This document shows, piece after piece, positions 35,600 through 43,947 of a DNA stretch of 64,000 nucleotides. The notes under the pieces are model-generated. The model searched no databases, had not been told where the DNA came from, and worked only from the letters and a program-made list of their open reading frames with translations. The translations under genes and the position numbers were made by a program. Each line of letters begins with the position of its first letter. The first letter of the stretch is position 1. The DNA is from Ruegeria conchae (GTDB taxonomy: Bacteria; Pseudomonadota; Alphaproteobacteria; Rhodobacterales; Rhodobacteraceae): positions 246,591-310,590 of the forward strand of contig NZ_AEYW01000012.1 in assembly GCF_000192475.1 (NCBI RefSeq), in the 5' to 3' direction.

Positions 35600-35765
35600 A
35601 TGGCAGGTCTCCTGACTTGCGGGTCCGCGCTTGGCCAACCTTCCCGACCCTTGGGGTCAGTGGCTATTTGGCATAGCTCACCGCTTACAGTTGCGGGGGC
35701 AGTTACGGAATTGGCGCCGCGTGGCATTCCTCACCGTATTCCCTTTTCATCCCTCTGACGTATCG
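35600..35765 (-). ncRNA. Cobalamin (B12) riboswitch
   Basis: On the minus strand the classic elements occur in order: AAGGGAATACGGTGAGGAA (about 35743-35725), the B12 box GCAACTGTAAGCGG (35694-35681), the CCACTG-AGGGTCGGGAA segment (about 35663-35641) and the closing GTCAGGAGACCTGCC (about 35616-35602). It precedes the 64-codon ORF, DUF1636 and the ABC importer genes and should shut them off when B12 is abundant. No obvious intrinsic terminator follows, so sequestration of the strong ribosome site is the likelier mechanism. Confidence 0.95.
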
Positions 35766-35777
35766 TTGGGAACCATC

Positions 35778-36012
35778 TGCTGCCTGAGTGCCCGAGATCA
35801 AGAAATGCGTCAATAACTTTCTGTCAGCATAAGTCTTCCAAGGTAAGCCAACGCAACGCTAGCGAACACGGCGCCAACCGCGCCCGTTTGGAAGTCGTAA
35901 ATCGATTGATCCCACCCTACCAATTATTGACCGGTATACTTCATTCTGACGCGAAAACGGCTGTTTGAGGTCGAAAGGATTGAGGCAATAAGGCTGCCAT
36001 AAGTCACTTCAT
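35778..36012. other. Region between riboswitch and catalase-like gene
   Basis: 235 bp holding, in opposite directions, the promoter of the B12 locus and that of the haem-oxygenase pair. No operator recognised. Confidence 0.3.
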
Positions 36013-37191
36013 TTGAAAGAAAAACCAAAAAGGGTTAATCTGCGGGCATTTAGAAGGGGTTGGCTGTCAGACATATTTGTAGAGGTTAATTATTGCCTGG
36101 GCTTGCTCGGGAAAGGGGGTTCGTTGACACATTATTTGCCAAACACTTCACCTGAAGACGTGGTTGACGATATCATCGATCAGAATTTTGAAGCGATCGC
36201 GAAGTGGAAAGGTCGAAGGTTAAGAGCGCAACATGGGCGCAGCCATGGGTGTGTCAAAGCCACTTTCACAATCCGGGACGATCTGCCGGAAAGGTTGCGC
36301 CATGGCCTTTTCGAAAAAGCAGCAAGTTATTCTGCAGCAGTTCGCTTTTCCAACGGTGCGCATCTGGATGATCGTAAAACCGATGCCCATGGAATGGCGG
36401 TCAAACTATTTGATGTGCCGGGCACCAAACTGATCGACGTCGAGGCGCTTTCACAACTCAACATCTCGCAAATCAGCGATGAGTTCGACTTTGTTCTTGT
36501 CGATCGGGACACTTTCCCCAGTTACCTTTCCGACGATTATGAACGGCTAAGCAGCCTGATCGCCACGCTGCAAGCCCTACAGCACGCGTCAAATAAGCGT
36601 CGCAGCTGGTCATTGAAGCTGATCACTCGAGGGTTGGTGGCCCTGTTTCACGCATTTGCCACACAAAAAGGCAGGCGACGTCTTCAGACTGCGAGCGATT
36701 TTGCCTCGAACTACATGCAGTCGCCATTCGAGGCGCATTTCTGGTCAACGACGCCCTATCGGCTGGGGACTGACCTGACAGTACGATACCTCGCCCGCAG
36801 CGTTCGACATAAGGTAGCAACTAAACCGGTGGACGAGCATGACGGCATCAGCCGGAAACTCCGTCAGGACGTCGCCGGTGACGGCAATCGATTTGAGTTC
36901 TGTATAATCGAACCACCGCGTAATGATGGCGACTTCGATCCGCTCGACAACCGCGTCCGATGGGCCTGCGATCCACAGCCAGACGCACCACTTGACCCGT
37001 TTCATCGCACGGTTACACCCATCGCAGATATTACCATCGAAAGAGATGCAGAATTTGATCCGCTCGATGGTGATACCCTTTCATTTTCGCCATGGCGTGT
37101 GACCGCCGAGCACAAACCTCTGGGTCCGATCAACGAAATCCGGCTTAAGACTTACCTCAGCCTCGCGCGCGCCCGTTTTCCAAACCGATGA
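36013..37191 (+). CDS. Catalase-related haem protein (allene oxide synthase / hydroperoxide lyase-like)
   Basis: 392 residues, with the catalase-related fold of hydroperoxide-metabolising enzymes rather than true catalase (about 480). The candidate distal haem His is H74 in RAQHGRSHGCVKATF. AAVRFSNGA (108-116) and KTDAHGMAVKL (122-132) match catalase landmarks. The C-terminus has the proximal RxxxY motif, R377-Y381 in IRLKTYLSLARAR. The start is TTG 36013 without a good ribosome site, so a later start is possible. It is 18 bp upstream of the cyclooxygenase-like gene; such relatives convert fatty acid hydroperoxides made by a partner dioxygenase. Confidence 0.85.
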   Translation: MKEKPKRVNLRAFRRGWLSDIFVEVNYCLGLLGKGGSLTHYLPNTSPEDVVDDIIDQNFEAIAKWKGRRLRAQHGRSHGCVKATFTIRDDLPERLRHGLFEKAASYSAAVRFSNGAHLDDRKTDAHGMAVKLFDVPGTKLIDVEALSQLNISQISDEFDFVLVDRDTFPSYLSDDYERLSSLIATLQALQHASNKRRSWSLKLITRGLVALFHAFATQKGRRRLQTASDFASNYMQSPFEAHFWSTTPYRLGTDLTVRYLARSVRHKVATKPVDEHDGISRKLRQDVAGDGNRFEFCIIEPPRNDGDFDPLDNRVRWACDPQPDAPLDPFHRTVTPIADITIERDAEFDPLDGDTLSFSPWRVTAEHKPLGPINEIRLKTYLSLARARFPNR

Positions 37192-37209
37192 TCAATTGGA
37201 GCCATTTAG

Positions 37210-38862
37210 ATGCTGAATATTGATGATCTTATCAATCTTGGGTTCAAGATCGCACCACGCACGACAAGCTATATCTCAGCCATGAGGCTTGCGAATGCAG
37301 CGCGGGTGCACCGGCCGCGACCCTATACATTGTGTGCGGACTATACCAGCTGGCCGGGCGTCTATTCCAACCGCTGGATTGGTCGTCACACACCGCCCGA
37401 AGATCCCTCACCGATCCTGCCATCGGAAAGTGAAGTGGCCGACTTGTTTCGCCGCAGAACACAGATAGATGGCAGCCCGCTTACCTTGTTGTGCCCGCAA
37501 GGCACGACCGTTCTTTTCATATCGGTCGCGCAATGGTTCACCGACAGCTTTCTGCGGACCTTCGGGCCAACCGGACCGTTTGATCAGACTGATTCAAACC
37601 ACGAAGTCGATCTTTGCCAGATCTACGGGTTGAATGATTTTCAAACTGATATGCTGCGCGAAAGAGACCCCGAAACAGGCGTAATGACCCACCGACTGGC
37701 GTTTCGGATGGACGACAATGGCGAAATGTGGCCGCCGAAGCTGTTCCAGAAAGATCAATCCGGTGGAGTTAAGCTGGCCCCGCCATTTGATGGCAGTCTC
37801 GCCGAGGGTGATGATGCTGCGCGGCCCCTGCATGATCCGTGCAAGCTGCGCAACTCCCTGAAACGCGCACATCCCGAGCTGACGTGCCAACAAGTCGATC
37901 AAAGGCTGCTTGATTTTCACGCAACCGGCCTGGACAACGGCAACGGCACGATCGGCTATACTGCCATCAACACATTGATGATGCGCGCGCACAATACATT
38001 TGCCGATCTTCTCTGGCGCGAGAAACGCGGCACTGACGGCTGGGATAAAGAGCGCGTGTTCCAAACCACGCGATGCACTCTGATCGCGCTGCTGATCAAA
38101 CTGGTGATCGAGGACTATATCAGCCACGTGGCAAACATGCCTTTTCATCTGCCGGTCGGCGTCAACCGCTGGCAGCGTTGGCATCACTCAAACCAAATCG
38201 CGATTGAATTCAATTTGCTGTACCGTTGGCATTCAATGATCCCCGAGCGTTTCATCATCGACGGCGCTCAGGTCGAGCCGACTGGTTTCCGGTTCAACCC
38301 TCGCCTCGTCGAACAAACGGGACTTGAGGAAATGATCCGCTCTCTCTCGCGCCAACCCGCAGCCAGGATATCGCTGCGCAATACACCTGATTTTCTGTTC
38401 GAAAGGCCTGCAAAAGGTGTGCCCTCACCGGTCGAAGCAACGATTGCCCTTACACGCAAAGCACGACTTCCCTCGCTGAACGCCTATCGTCATCATTTTA
38501 AACGTCGAGTACACTCGAGCATCGCGGATCTTGTGGGGGATCAGCCCTTCGCCGACGAGCTAATCGCCGACCTGAGCAGAATGTATTGCAATGTTGACCG
38601 GATCGAGTTGTTTCCGGGCTTGTTCGCCGAGCAGCACAAGGGGACCGTCATTATGGGTGACTTGATGACGTCAATGGTGGGGTATGACGCGATCACGCAA
38701 CTCATGAACAACCCAATGGTCTCAAAGAACCTGTACTCGGCCAAGACCTTTTCGCAAACGGGACATCGGCTGCTGCTAAAAACCTCTTCATTTGCGCAGG
38801 TCGCTGAATTTGTTGGTCTGAATCTTGCCCCGGATGACTGTGCATTGGGCCGAAGGCGCTAG
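37210..38862 (+). CDS. Cyclooxygenase-like haem fatty-acid dioxygenase
   Basis: 550 residues, animal haem peroxidase (PGHS-like) family without signal peptide or EGF domain. The COX catalytic block is recognisable: IEFNLLYRWHSMIPERF holds Y338 (COX Tyr385) and proximal H341 (COX His388). HEVDLCQIYGLN, AHNTFADLL and LFPGLFAEQHKG also align with mammalian COX. The distal pocket reads QWFTD (108-112): Gln203 is kept but the distal His207 position is D112. It probably adds O2 to a polyunsaturated or other fatty acid and hands the hydroperoxide to the adjacent catalase-related protein. The 3' end overlaps the convergent cyclase gene by 4 bp. Confidence 0.88.
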   Translation: MLNIDDLINLGFKIAPRTTSYISAMRLANAARVHRPRPYTLCADYTSWPGVYSNRWIGRHTPPEDPSPILPSESEVADLFRRRTQIDGSPLTLLCPQGTTVLFISVAQWFTDSFLRTFGPTGPFDQTDSNHEVDLCQIYGLNDFQTDMLRERDPETGVMTHRLAFRMDDNGEMWPPKLFQKDQSGGVKLAPPFDGSLAEGDDAARPLHDPCKLRNSLKRAHPELTCQQVDQRLLDFHATGLDNGNGTIGYTAINTLMMRAHNTFADLLWREKRGTDGWDKERVFQTTRCTLIALLIKLVIEDYISHVANMPFHLPVGVNRWQRWHHSNQIAIEFNLLYRWHSMIPERFIIDGAQVEPTGFRFNPRLVEQTGLEEMIRSLSRQPAARISLRNTPDFLFERPAKGVPSPVEATIALTRKARLPSLNAYRHHFKRRVHSSIADLVGDQPFADELIADLSRMYCNVDRIELFPGLFAEQHKGTVIMGDLMTSMVGYDAITQLMNNPMVSKNLYSAKTFSQTGHRLLLKTSSFAQVAEFVGLNLAPDDCALGRRR

Positions 38863-41861
38863 GCCGAAACCCCGGCATCATTCAGCTTGGCAAGACGTGC
38901 AGCAATCTCAGGGTCAACTGGTCGCAGACGGGCCAGATCTTCTAATGCTCGTTTCTCATACAGAGCAGCTCCCTGATCACGGGCCACCTGTATCGCCGTT
39001 CGGCACGCGGCCTCGGCCTCATCAGAAGCGTCTTCCTGCTTTGCCAGCAGCGCAGCTCTGATCCGGTTTAGCTCGGCTTCGTAATTCCGCTCTCCGGTTT
39101 GATCCGCAAATCTTAAACCAGCATCAACTGCTTCCAGACCTTGTGGGATTTGACCAAGCGCGAGAAAGCCACGCGCAAGTTCAGTATGGACAAGAACACC
39201 TGCCGCCTTGGCTCCAGTTGCATGCATTTTTTCCCAGGCCGATTGCAGCAAGGCGACGCCCTTTGCCGGTTCGCCCGAACGTATCGACGCACCCGCGAGA
39301 TGCGCGGTTGCAACCGCGTTGTAATATGGGCCAACACTGTCTCGCACGATCTTTGCAAAAGTCTTTGCCATATGCGGATAATCCGGATGATCGGTCTGCA
39401 TGTAGATCTCGGTCTGCCAATGCATCGCATTTGCCACTGTCAGCGACTGCCCCAATACCCCTGCAGCATCAACCGCACTTTTGGCGCGAGCCAAAGCACG
39501 TTCAGTTTTTCCCAGGAAACTGTCGACCAAAGCAGCCATGCTCTCGATCTGTAACATCGCCGCGACATCCGGATCGTTTCCTGCCTCAGCAGCGTGTGCT
39601 TCGGCGTGCAAAGCTGCTTTTTCCAGCGCAGTCGCCGCAGCTATGAACTGTCCACGCGGTGCAAGCGCTGATCCACGTATGTAATTGCCGACCATGCACG
39701 TATGGTGATCATCATGGGCATCAATCATCGCCTGTCCCCAATGCTCGGCCTTGCGATAATCCCCTTTGACCATCGCGGCGGTAAAGAGACCCCTGCCGGC
39801 GCGCACCAAAGTGCGTCGGTCCCCGAGTTTCTTGGAAAGTTCAAAGCTACGGTCGAAGGCTGAAATTGCAGAATCCGCGCCATATCCGATCCGGACGCGT
39901 TCTGCGGCTGCAAGTAGAAACTGCAAGGAAAGTTCTGCCTCTTCACGATGTTCGGCAGGCAGTTTCTGCAGCAATCGCAGTCCGTTTCTAACGTGCTGCG
40001 CACCTTCTTGATTGGCATGGCGACGCAGGTTTATGCGAGCGGCTTCGATCCAGGCAGCCACGGCTTTGCCGGGCGCGCCTGCCAACTCCCAGTGACGTGC
40101 AATCTGTTCCGGTTTGCGGGCCGCCTCAGGCTGTGCGTTCAGTGCTTCGGCTGCGCGTCGATGTAAATGCGCCCGCCGGTCCCGTACGAGGCTTTGATAG
40201 GCTGCTTCGCGGACAAGTTCGTGCCTAAACCGCCAGGCCCCGGTCGCATTTTTCCCTGTACCCGGCAGGTGCTGCAGTAAACCTGTTGAGGCAAGCTGGT
40301 GTATTGCCTCATCAGCTTCGGCTTCTGAGATGCCGCTGATATGCGCCATCATTGGTACGCCAAATGTACTACCTATGACTGCCGCCTCGACAGCTGTACG
40401 GCGCAATTCACCCACTTCGTCTATTTGCTGAGCCAATAGGTCGTGAAGTGTCGCGGGAATGGCCCCCAGCCCACGTTCGGGTGAAGCTGCCATAGCAGTC
40501 GCGCATTCTTTGATGAAAAGTGGAATGCCGTTCCCACGGGTCACGATCTGCGCCATGGTATCATCACTAAGCTGCGCATTTGATGCGGCACCGGCCAAAA
40601 CCGCAGCGGTGTCATCATCCAGCGGTGATAGTGCAGTTATCTGCAGCGAAGGGATGCGTTCTTCCATAGCCCGCGTGACAGGATTTCGCCCGGCCAACAA
40701 TAGCAGAACAGGTAATTTGCTAAGATGCTCTGCCACAGCTTGAAGAACCGAAAGGGTCGACGGATCTGCCCATTGCAAATCCTCGACCACGACAAGCACC
40801 GGCCCTTCGCGGCTTAACACTTCAAAGACACGACGGAATATCGTAACGATTTCGGCGCGCAGCGCCTCTTCGCTGGCGGGTCCATGATCGCCGGGTCCTG
40901 GGGCGAGAACAAAAAACAAGGTGCCCAACTGGTCGTCATCCAGAATATTGCCCAGATGTTCCGTCATTCGGTTTCGTCGGATCGCGATGTCGTCGCTGTC
41001 GAGAATTCCGCACCAGCGTTCAATTTGTGAGATGAATGGAAAAAAGGGTGAGCTCACATGAAAAGGACTGCAATGATACGTCACCCAGGCCTGGGGGCCG
41101 ACCGACGTACGCAGATCCCGGATCAAGTGGGATTTTCCAATTCCTGCTTCACCCTGCAGATAAATTACCCTTCCTTTGCCGGTTTCCACGTCAGACCAAG
41201 CCGCATGAAGTTGCGCTCTCTCAGCGTCCCGCCCGATCAAAGGTATCCGGTCTTTATCCAATACCTGAATTCGGGTCTCACCTGCCAAGCGATACACTGG
41301 AACGGGCCGATCAAATCCTGCAAGGCTCTTTGCACCCAGGCCATCGAACTCAAGCTGCTCGCCCCCCAGTGCACGGGTCGCAGCGGATATCAGCGTCCCA
41401 CCGGGTTCAGCAAGGGCCTGTAACCGCGCAGCAAGATTTAGCGTAGATCCAAAGATCGCATCCGGCTGGATGTTGCTCCCGAGTGCAATATCCCCGACCA
41501 GCACGACGCCAGAAGCGATTCCGATGCGGCACTGCAATTCGGTCGGGCCAGACAATTCGGCCAGATCAGAATGTATGCGCAAAGCCGAGCGCATGGCCCT
41601 TTCGGCATTGTTTTCACAGGAAGAAGGCCACCCAAAGACCACCAAAACTCCGTCACCGACGATCTGCAGCACGCTGCCTCCAAAGGCATTGGTGGCATGT
41701 TCGACCAATTTCTGATAGCGCAGCGTGGTCGATAGCAAATCCTCGGGATCAAGGGTCTGGGCGAGAACAGTTGATCCGACAAGATCCACCATCATGACTG
41801 TGAGATGGCGATGCTCCATCGCGCCAAGATCAGTATTAGGACCAGCCGGGTGTAGTACCAT
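38859..41861 (-). CDS. Cyclase-like / AAA-type ATPase / TPR multidomain regulator
   Basis: 1000 residues. A class III cyclase domain (about 18-195) is followed by an NTPase domain with Walker A GEAGIGKS (237-244) and Walker B-like VLVVVEDLQWADPS near 365, then a long helical TPR region (about 560-990). The cyclase keeps metal Asp D26 and D70 and N142/R146, but the purine-selecting Lys is Q66 (LQIVGDG) and the Thr/Asp position is A135, so its nucleotide specificity or activity is doubtful. Proteins of this layout act as cytoplasmic signalling or transcription-linked sensors. Start may be M15 rather than M1. Convergent with the cyclooxygenase-like gene. Confidence 0.85.
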   Translation of the reverse strand: MVLHPAGPNTDLGAMEHRHLTVMMVDLVGSTVLAQTLDPEDLLSTTLRYQKLVEHATNAFGGSVLQIVGDGVLVVFGWPSSCENNAERAMRSALRIHSDLAELSGPTELQCRIGIASGVVLVGDIALGSNIQPDAIFGSTLNLAARLQALAEPGGTLISAATRALGGEQLEFDGLGAKSLAGFDRPVPVYRLAGETRIQVLDKDRIPLIGRDAERAQLHAAWSDVETGKGRVIYLQGEAGIGKSHLIRDLRTSVGPQAWVTYHCSPFHVSSPFFPFISQIERWCGILDSDDIAIRRNRMTEHLGNILDDDQLGTLFFVLAPGPGDHGPASEEALRAEIVTIFRRVFEVLSREGPVLVVVEDLQWADPSTLSVLQAVAEHLSKLPVLLLLAGRNPVTRAMEERIPSLQITALSPLDDDTAAVLAGAASNAQLSDDTMAQIVTRGNGIPLFIKECATAMAASPERGLGAIPATLHDLLAQQIDEVGELRRTAVEAAVIGSTFGVPMMAHISGISEAEADEAIHQLASTGLLQHLPGTGKNATGAWRFRHELVREAAYQSLVRDRRAHLHRRAAEALNAQPEAARKPEQIARHWELAGAPGKAVAAWIEAARINLRRHANQEGAQHVRNGLRLLQKLPAEHREEAELSLQFLLAAAERVRIGYGADSAISAFDRSFELSKKLGDRRTLVRAGRGLFTAAMVKGDYRKAEHWGQAMIDAHDDHHTCMVGNYIRGSALAPRGQFIAAATALEKAALHAEAHAAEAGNDPDVAAMLQIESMAALVDSFLGKTERALARAKSAVDAAGVLGQSLTVANAMHWQTEIYMQTDHPDYPHMAKTFAKIVRDSVGPYYNAVATAHLAGASIRSGEPAKGVALLQSAWEKMHATGAKAAGVLVHTELARGFLALGQIPQGLEAVDAGLRFADQTGERNYEAELNRIRAALLAKQEDASDEAEAACRTAIQVARDQGAALYEKRALEDLARLRPVDPEIAARLAKLNDAGVSA

Positions 41862-42291
41862 CAGCTCACACCGTTTTCAGACATCGCATGACTATGCGAT
41901 TGTTTGCTCACAATTGAACTAACACTGAACAATGAGAACATGCCCCCCTCGCAAAGCCTCATATAAACCTGCACTCGCCATCGCAGTGTGGCGACATGTA
42001 AGCTGCGAACACAGCCTATATGATGCAAGGCTATCTGGCTATGTCCAGCGTTACTCAGGTGCAGACTGCCTTCCCGTGCGAAACTTCATTGGTCCAATTT
42101 CACCAATCACTACACAAAAATTGCCCTAAACTCCCGTGGTCTGGTCAAACAAATCGGGGGTGGTAGTGTTTCCTCAAAATTAGGCATCTACCATTCTGGA
42201 AGAATTGATGCGATTGCAGCATTGAAAACCTCAAAGGCGGTATTGTGAGACGCGGCGTGCACCGTCGTTTAACGCAGGTGGGACGATAAGA
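41862..42291. other. Divergent intergenic region, no gene recognised
   Basis: 430 bp between two outward-facing genes. A 65-codon open frame (41932-42129, +) has no recognisable product or ribosome site. The rest presumably carries the two promoters. Confidence 0.35.
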
Positions 42292-43521
42292 ATGACAACT
42301 GATAAGCTACTTCCGGTCGGGCTGGATTCTGAAACAGGTTTTTGGCTGGACACGCCAGAGCACCAGAACTGGTTGATGGAACAGGCTCGTCATCAGCTTG
42401 AATTTTTCAGTGCAAGCTGCCGAAATGGGCCTGGTTTCTTTCTGCTTGATCATGACGGCACCCCCCTGCCTGGCGAGGTGCAGGAACTGCACACGACCAC
42501 CAGAATGATCCATTCTTATGCAATGGGTCATCTCTTCGGATTTAAGGGTGCCGAAAAGATAGTTGACCACGGTGTGGCATATCTTGAGAGCTATCACCGA
42601 GACGCGGAATTTGGTGGATTTTTCTGGGCGCTGGAAGGTGACCGCGTCGTTGATGATCGCAAACTGGCTTACGGGCATGTCTTTGTACTTCTTGCGGCGG
42701 CGAGCGCAAAGCAGGCAGGTCATCCGGGCGCGGACAGGCTCATGACATACGCTCGAAAGATTCTGGATACACATTTCTGGGACGAAGAAGCGGGACTGTT
42801 TTGTGACGAATGGAACAGAGATTGGACGCCGTCCTCCGACTATCGCGGGATGAATGCTAATATGCATGGTGTCGAAGCCCTGCTTACCGCGTTTGAAGCA
42901 ACGGGGGACAAGGTGTATTTATCCCGTGCAGGCCGCATTCTGGATTTCTTTGCCGGCAAAGTCGCACCCAAAGAAAACTGGCGATTGCCAGAACACTACA
43001 CGAGCGACTGGCAGATTGATCGCACATATGCGGGCGACCCGATGTTTAGGCCAGCCGGTACAACTCCGGGACATTCGTTTGAATTGGGACGATTGCAACT
43101 GCAATATTGGGATCTGTCGGGTCGCCCGAACACCGACGCACCGCATTCTGCGCGTCTGTTGATTGAACAGGCCCTGCGTGATGCCTGGCTTCCCGGCGGA
43201 GGCATCGCTTATACGTTGGACTTTGATGGACAAGTCTTAAACGAGAACCGGTTTTGGTGGCCTGTATCCGAAGCGATCAGTGCCGTCGCTGCATTGATCA
43301 GAATTGATAGAAAAGCAGAAGATGAGCGCTGGTACAGAACTCTCTGGGGTTATGCGAATGAACGATTTGTGGATCATCAAAACGGCGGCTGGTTTCCGGC
43401 TGTGGACGAAAACGGCAATGTCGTAACATCCATCTTTAACGGGAAACCAGACATCTATCATTCCCTACAGGCCTGCCTGTTTCCGCGTTCAGGTCGCCTA
43501 TCGAGAATGCTGCCGTATTGA
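42292..43521 (+). CDS. AGE-family sugar epimerase/isomerase (YihS/mannose isomerase-like)
   Basis: 409 residues, the length of N-acylglucosamine 2-epimerase-fold enzymes. Motifs of the (alpha/alpha)6 barrel: LHTTTRMIHSYAMGH near 63-77, GGFFWALEGDR near 105, YGHVFVLLAAASAKQAG near 122, and MNANMHGVEALLTAFEATGD near 183-202, where the His is one of the catalytic pair; the second lies in PGHSFELGRLQLQYW near 259. It would interconvert aldoses and ketoses such as mannose/fructose or glucose/fructose. It may also take sulfoquinovose-type sugars as YihS does, but no such genes are near. Confidence 0.85.
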   Translation: MTTDKLLPVGLDSETGFWLDTPEHQNWLMEQARHQLEFFSASCRNGPGFFLLDHDGTPLPGEVQELHTTTRMIHSYAMGHLFGFKGAEKIVDHGVAYLESYHRDAEFGGFFWALEGDRVVDDRKLAYGHVFVLLAAASAKQAGHPGADRLMTYARKILDTHFWDEEAGLFCDEWNRDWTPSSDYRGMNANMHGVEALLTAFEATGDKVYLSRAGRILDFFAGKVAPKENWRLPEHYTSDWQIDRTYAGDPMFRPAGTTPGHSFELGRLQLQYWDLSGRPNTDAPHSARLLIEQALRDAWLPGGGIAYTLDFDGQVLNENRFWWPVSEAISAVAALIRIDRKAEDERWYRTLWGYANERFVDHQNGGWFPAVDENGNVVTSIFNGKPDIYHSLQACLFPRSGRLSRMLPY

Positions 43522-43558
43522 CCTGCCAATCCCTGTCATTCAAAAGCGTGCAGAAGCC

Positions 43559-43570
43559 CTTCAATTGAAG
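43559..43570. repeat. 12-bp perfect palindrome CTTCAATTGAAG
   Basis: Lies 37 bp after the AGE-epimerase stop and about 95 bp before the small ORF. The stem is too short and lacks a T-run for a terminator; an operator for the downstream genes is possible. Confidence 0.3.
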
Positions 43571-43664
43571 AATCGGGGGAAATCTGGTAGTGTAGCCATA
43601 TTCAACATCATCTGACGACCTGCCAATTCGGATACGTTTCCAAACGAACGGATAGGAGAGATGA

Positions 43665-43907
43665 ATGGCAAATCAAGCTAGCAAAAAGCACAGTACCCGC
43701 AAAGGAAATGTCGAGGTTCGACCGCAACCGTCTGCCCAATCAGCTTTAGGTGAAAGGGCAGAAGCATCGGGCCTGATGACACCCCAAACTCTTAGTGAAC
43801 GCGACGAGAAGGTTTCAAAGGTTCGCCGCAAGGGTGGCCCGCCATTAGAGGAAGACAACTCTACCAGTTCTGCAAGCGAGGCGGACTCGACCGAATTGGA
43901 TTACTGA
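43665..43907 (+). CDS. Small hydrophilic hypothetical protein
   Basis: 80 residues, start ATG 43665 with AGGAGAG seven bases upstream. The N-terminal half is basic (QASKKHSTRKGN), the C-terminal third acidic and serine-rich (EEDNSTSSASEADS). No hydrophobic core, cysteines or signal, so probably disordered. Unknown function; 40 bp upstream of the beta-propeller-like gene and likely co-transcribed. Confidence 0.6.
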   Translation: MANQASKKHSTRKGNVEVRPQPSAQSALGERAEASGLMTPQTLSERDEKVSKVRRKGGPPLEEDNSTSSASEADSTELDY

Positions 43908-43947
43908 CACATTTTCACATTTTGACATTAATATTACGGAGGCTGCC

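Noticed and set aside
41932..42129. 65-codon plus-strand ORF before the AGE epimerase
   Set aside because: No ribosome site, no recognisable family and mixed composition; treated as intergenic.
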